From: Oricola cellulosilytica
GTDB lineage: Bacteria > Pseudomonadota > Alphaproteobacteria > Rhizobiales > Rhizobiaceae
NCBI RefSeq assembly: GCF_019966575.1
Contig: NZ_JAINFK010000002.1
Span: forward strand, 310,001-374,000
Direction of reading: 5' to 3'
Length of the DNA: 64,000 nucleotides
Below, piece after piece: positions 62,224 through 64,000 of the stretch; position 1 is the stretch's first letter, and each line of letters begins with the position of its first letter. The translations under genes were made by a program, and so were the position numbers. Under the pieces are notes generated by a model. That model saw only the letters and a program-made list of their open reading frames with translations, was not told where the DNA came from and did no database searches.

Positions 62224-63990
62224 TCAGGCCCGCATGTCGGCAGGATCAATGCCCGCAACGGCAACCGGTTTCTTCATCGCATCACGGCGGAACGGTTCCC
62301 CCAGCTCCTGGTTGATCATCGCCTCGATCAAGGTCGTCTTACCATGCTTCATCTGGTCTTCGATCGCCTTGTCGAGGGCCGAAGTAAGCTCGTCCATCGT
62401 GAACGCCTGAACACCCTCCAGTCCACAGGCTTTCGCGATCCCCGCATATGAGACATCCGTATCAAGCTCGGTCCCGATGAAATTGTCGTCGTACCAAAGG
62501 GTCGAATTGCGCTTCTCCGCGCCCCACTGGTAGTTGCGGAAAACGATTTGCGTGATTGCGGGCCACTCGCCACGACCTATCGCCGTGAGTTCCGTGACCG
62601 CGATGCCGAAAGCACCGTCCCCGGAGAAGCCCACAACGGGAACGTCGGGACACCCGATCTTGGCGCCCACGATCGACGGGAGGCCGTATCCGCAGGGACC
62701 GAACAGGCCCGGCGCAAGGTATTTCCGGCCCACGTCGAACGTCGGATACGCATTACCGATAGCGCAATTGTTGCCGATGTCCGACGATATGATCGCGTCG
62801 CGCGGAAGCGCCGATTGGATCGCACGCCACGCCATGCGCGGACTCATCCAGTCAGGCTTGGCGTCGCGGGCGCGCTGGTTCCATGTAGTGCCGGGATCAT
62901 CCTCCTCGTGGTCCATCGAGGAGAGTTCCTGGGCCCAAGCCGATTTGGTCTGCGCAATCCGCGCCTTGCGTTCTTGCCGGCCTGAATCGCCAGCCGTGTC
63001 GCTTAGCCGCGCGAGAATGCCATGCGCGACCTTGTCGGCATCGCCGACGATGCCCACGCTGACAGGTTTCGTCAGTCCAATGCGGTCCGGGTTGATGTCC
63101 ACCTGAATTATCGCCGCGTCCTTTGGCCAGTAATCGATGCCGTAACCGGGAAGAGTGGAAAATGGATTGAGGCGCGTGCCGAGTGCAAGAACGACGTCCG
63201 CCTGCGCAATCAACTGCATTGCCGCCTTTGATCCATTGTATCCGAGCGGTCCCGCAAAAAGGGGATGCGAACCGGGAAATGCGTCATTGTGCTGATATCC
63301 GCAGCAGACCGGCGCATCCAGACGTTCAGCGAGCGTCATCGACGCCTCGATGGCGCCCGCAAGCACGACCCCCGCTCCGTTGAGAATAACAGGAAACCTG
63401 GATTTGGAGAGAAGAGCGGCGGCACGTTCGAGCGCCTCGTCTCCGCCTGACGGCCGCTCGAAATCGACAATCGCCGGCATTTGGATATCGATTACCTGCG
63501 TCCAGAAATCGCGCGGCATGTTTATCTGCGCCGGGGCGGAGGCGCGTTTGGCATGCAGAATGACGCGGTTCAGGACTTCGGCCACGCGGGAGGGATCGCG
63601 AACCTCTTCCTGATACGCGACCATATCCTTGAACAGAGCCATCTGCTCGACTTCCTGGAATCCCCCCTGCCCCATGGTTTTGTTGGCCGCCTGGGGAGTG
63701 ACAAGAAGAAGAGGAGTATGGTTCCAGTATGCCGTCTTTACCGCCGTAACGAAGTTGGTGATACCGGGACCGTTCTGCGCGATCATCATCGACATCTTGC
63801 CGGTGGCGCGGGTGTAGCCATCTGCCATCATGCCGCCGGAACCTTCATGTGCACAGTCCCAGAAGGTAATGCCGGCCTTCGGAAACAAATCGGAAATCGG
63901 CATGAAGGCCGAGCCGATAATACCAAAAGCATGCCGGATGCCATGGCGCTGCAGCACTTTGACGAAAGCTTCCTCGGTCGTCATTTTCAT
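62224..63990 (-). CDS. xsc: Sulfoacetaldehyde acetyltransferase
   Basis: A ThDP-dependent enzyme that converts sulfoacetaldehyde and phosphate into acetyl phosphate and sulfite, the desulfonation step for taurine, isethionate and sulfolactate. The 588-residue protein opens MTTEEAFVKVLQRHGI, then AFGIIGSAFMPISDLFPKAG and DCAHEGSGGMMADGYTRATG. The ThDP motif GDGAFGIAVTELTAIGRGEW is near residue 445 and ends with FRNYQWGAEKRNS. It matches Xsc closely and differs from acetolactate synthase. The start has two candidate ATGs (63990 and 63984). Its promoter lies beyond the right edge. Confidence 0.95.
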   Translation of the reverse strand: MKMTTEEAFVKVLQRHGIRHAFGIIGSAFMPISDLFPKAGITFWDCAHEGSGGMMADGYTRATGKMSMMIAQNGPGITNFVTAVKTAYWNHTPLLLVTPQAANKTMGQGGFQEVEQMALFKDMVAYQEEVRDPSRVAEVLNRVILHAKRASAPAQINMPRDFWTQVIDIQMPAIVDFERPSGGDEALERAAALLSKSRFPVILNGAGVVLAGAIEASMTLAERLDAPVCCGYQHNDAFPGSHPLFAGPLGYNGSKAAMQLIAQADVVLALGTRLNPFSTLPGYGIDYWPKDAAIIQVDINPDRIGLTKPVSVGIVGDADKVAHGILARLSDTAGDSGRQERKARIAQTKSAWAQELSSMDHEEDDPGTTWNQRARDAKPDWMSPRMAWRAIQSALPRDAIISSDIGNNCAIGNAYPTFDVGRKYLAPGLFGPCGYGLPSIVGAKIGCPDVPVVGFSGDGAFGIAVTELTAIGRGEWPAITQIVFRNYQWGAEKRNSTLWYDDNFIGTELDTDVSYAGIAKACGLEGVQAFTMDELTSALDKAIEDQMKHGKTTLIEAMINQELGEPFRRDAMKKPVAVAGIDPADMRA

Positions 63991-64000
63991 ATCGGTCGGC

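Noticed and set aside
62224-63990. Acetolactate synthase or other ThDP enzyme instead of Xsc
   Set aside because: The N-terminal and active-site stretches match sulfoacetaldehyde acetyltransferase specifically, and the acetate kinase neighbour fits acetyl phosphate formation.

Overview
The window looks like chromosomal DNA from an alphaproteobacterium of the order Hyphomicrobiales (Rhizobiales), possibly a marine or saline relative of Phyllobacteriaceae. Three things point there: the block era-rnc-lepB-acpS-DUF2062-pyrE-rsh-rpoZ, the Omp2-type porin, and a ROSE-like thermometer in front of a small heat-shock gene. The assignment rests on gene order and recalled protein similarity, not on a database search.

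Layout. (1) 1-12.6 kb is core housekeeping: the minus-strand block rpoZ to era, then a NYN ribonuclease, a family 5 uracil-DNA glycosylase, dapA-smpB, a soluble lytic transglycosylase and an alpha/beta hydrolase. (2) 12.6-23.7 kb holds a porin, a tandem glycine riboswitch feeding gcvT-gcvH-gcvP, two Hsp20 genes with a candidate RNA thermometer, a BKACE enzyme and a large BTAD/TolB-like/TPR regulator. (3) 23.7-33.7 kb is a catabolic locus. A CoA-transferase, an enoyl-CoA hydratase, a TRAP transporter and a serine-glyoxylate-type aminotransferase lie on the minus strand. Opposite them are a 993-residue FAD/Fe-S 2-hydroxyacid dehydrogenase and a GntR regulator. (4) 33.7-35.5 kb is queC-queD-queE (7-deazaguanine biosynthesis).

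(5) 36.3-49.8 kb is the most unusual part: a complete type I secretion apparatus (TolC-like channel, ABC exporter, HlyD-type adaptor) together with proteins that are not classical RTX toxins. They are a cysteine-free, extremely acidic 713-residue protein made of Gln/Glu, Ser-Glu and Gly/Asp/Glu repeats, and a cysteine-free 670-residue protein with alternating GGN..IN and IQ.N...D.D motifs spaced about 30 residues apart. Close by are a Sec-exported Asn-Gly/Ala-Glu repeat protein, a LapG-like cysteine protease, a CsgD-like LuxR regulator with a degenerate receiver, and a protein with a HEPN-like RNxxxH motif. I read this as an undescribed matrix or adhesin secretion locus.

(6) 50.1-59.7 kb encodes two different RND permeases flanking a short periplasmic adaptor, then an LbtU-like porin and a secreted protein of unknown function. 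One permease has lost most of the usual charged residues of TM4, which suggests a hetero-oligomeric pump. (7) 59.8-64 kb is a sulfonate-catabolism operon: xsc (sulfoacetaldehyde acetyltransferase), ackA and an Ldh2/ComC-type dehydrogenase. Here acetyl phosphate from Xsc would yield acetate and ATP.

No tRNA, rRNA, CRISPR array, integrase or insertion sequence was recognised. Start codons were moved from the longest reading frame wherever a Shine-Dalgarno sequence or family length favoured an internal start.
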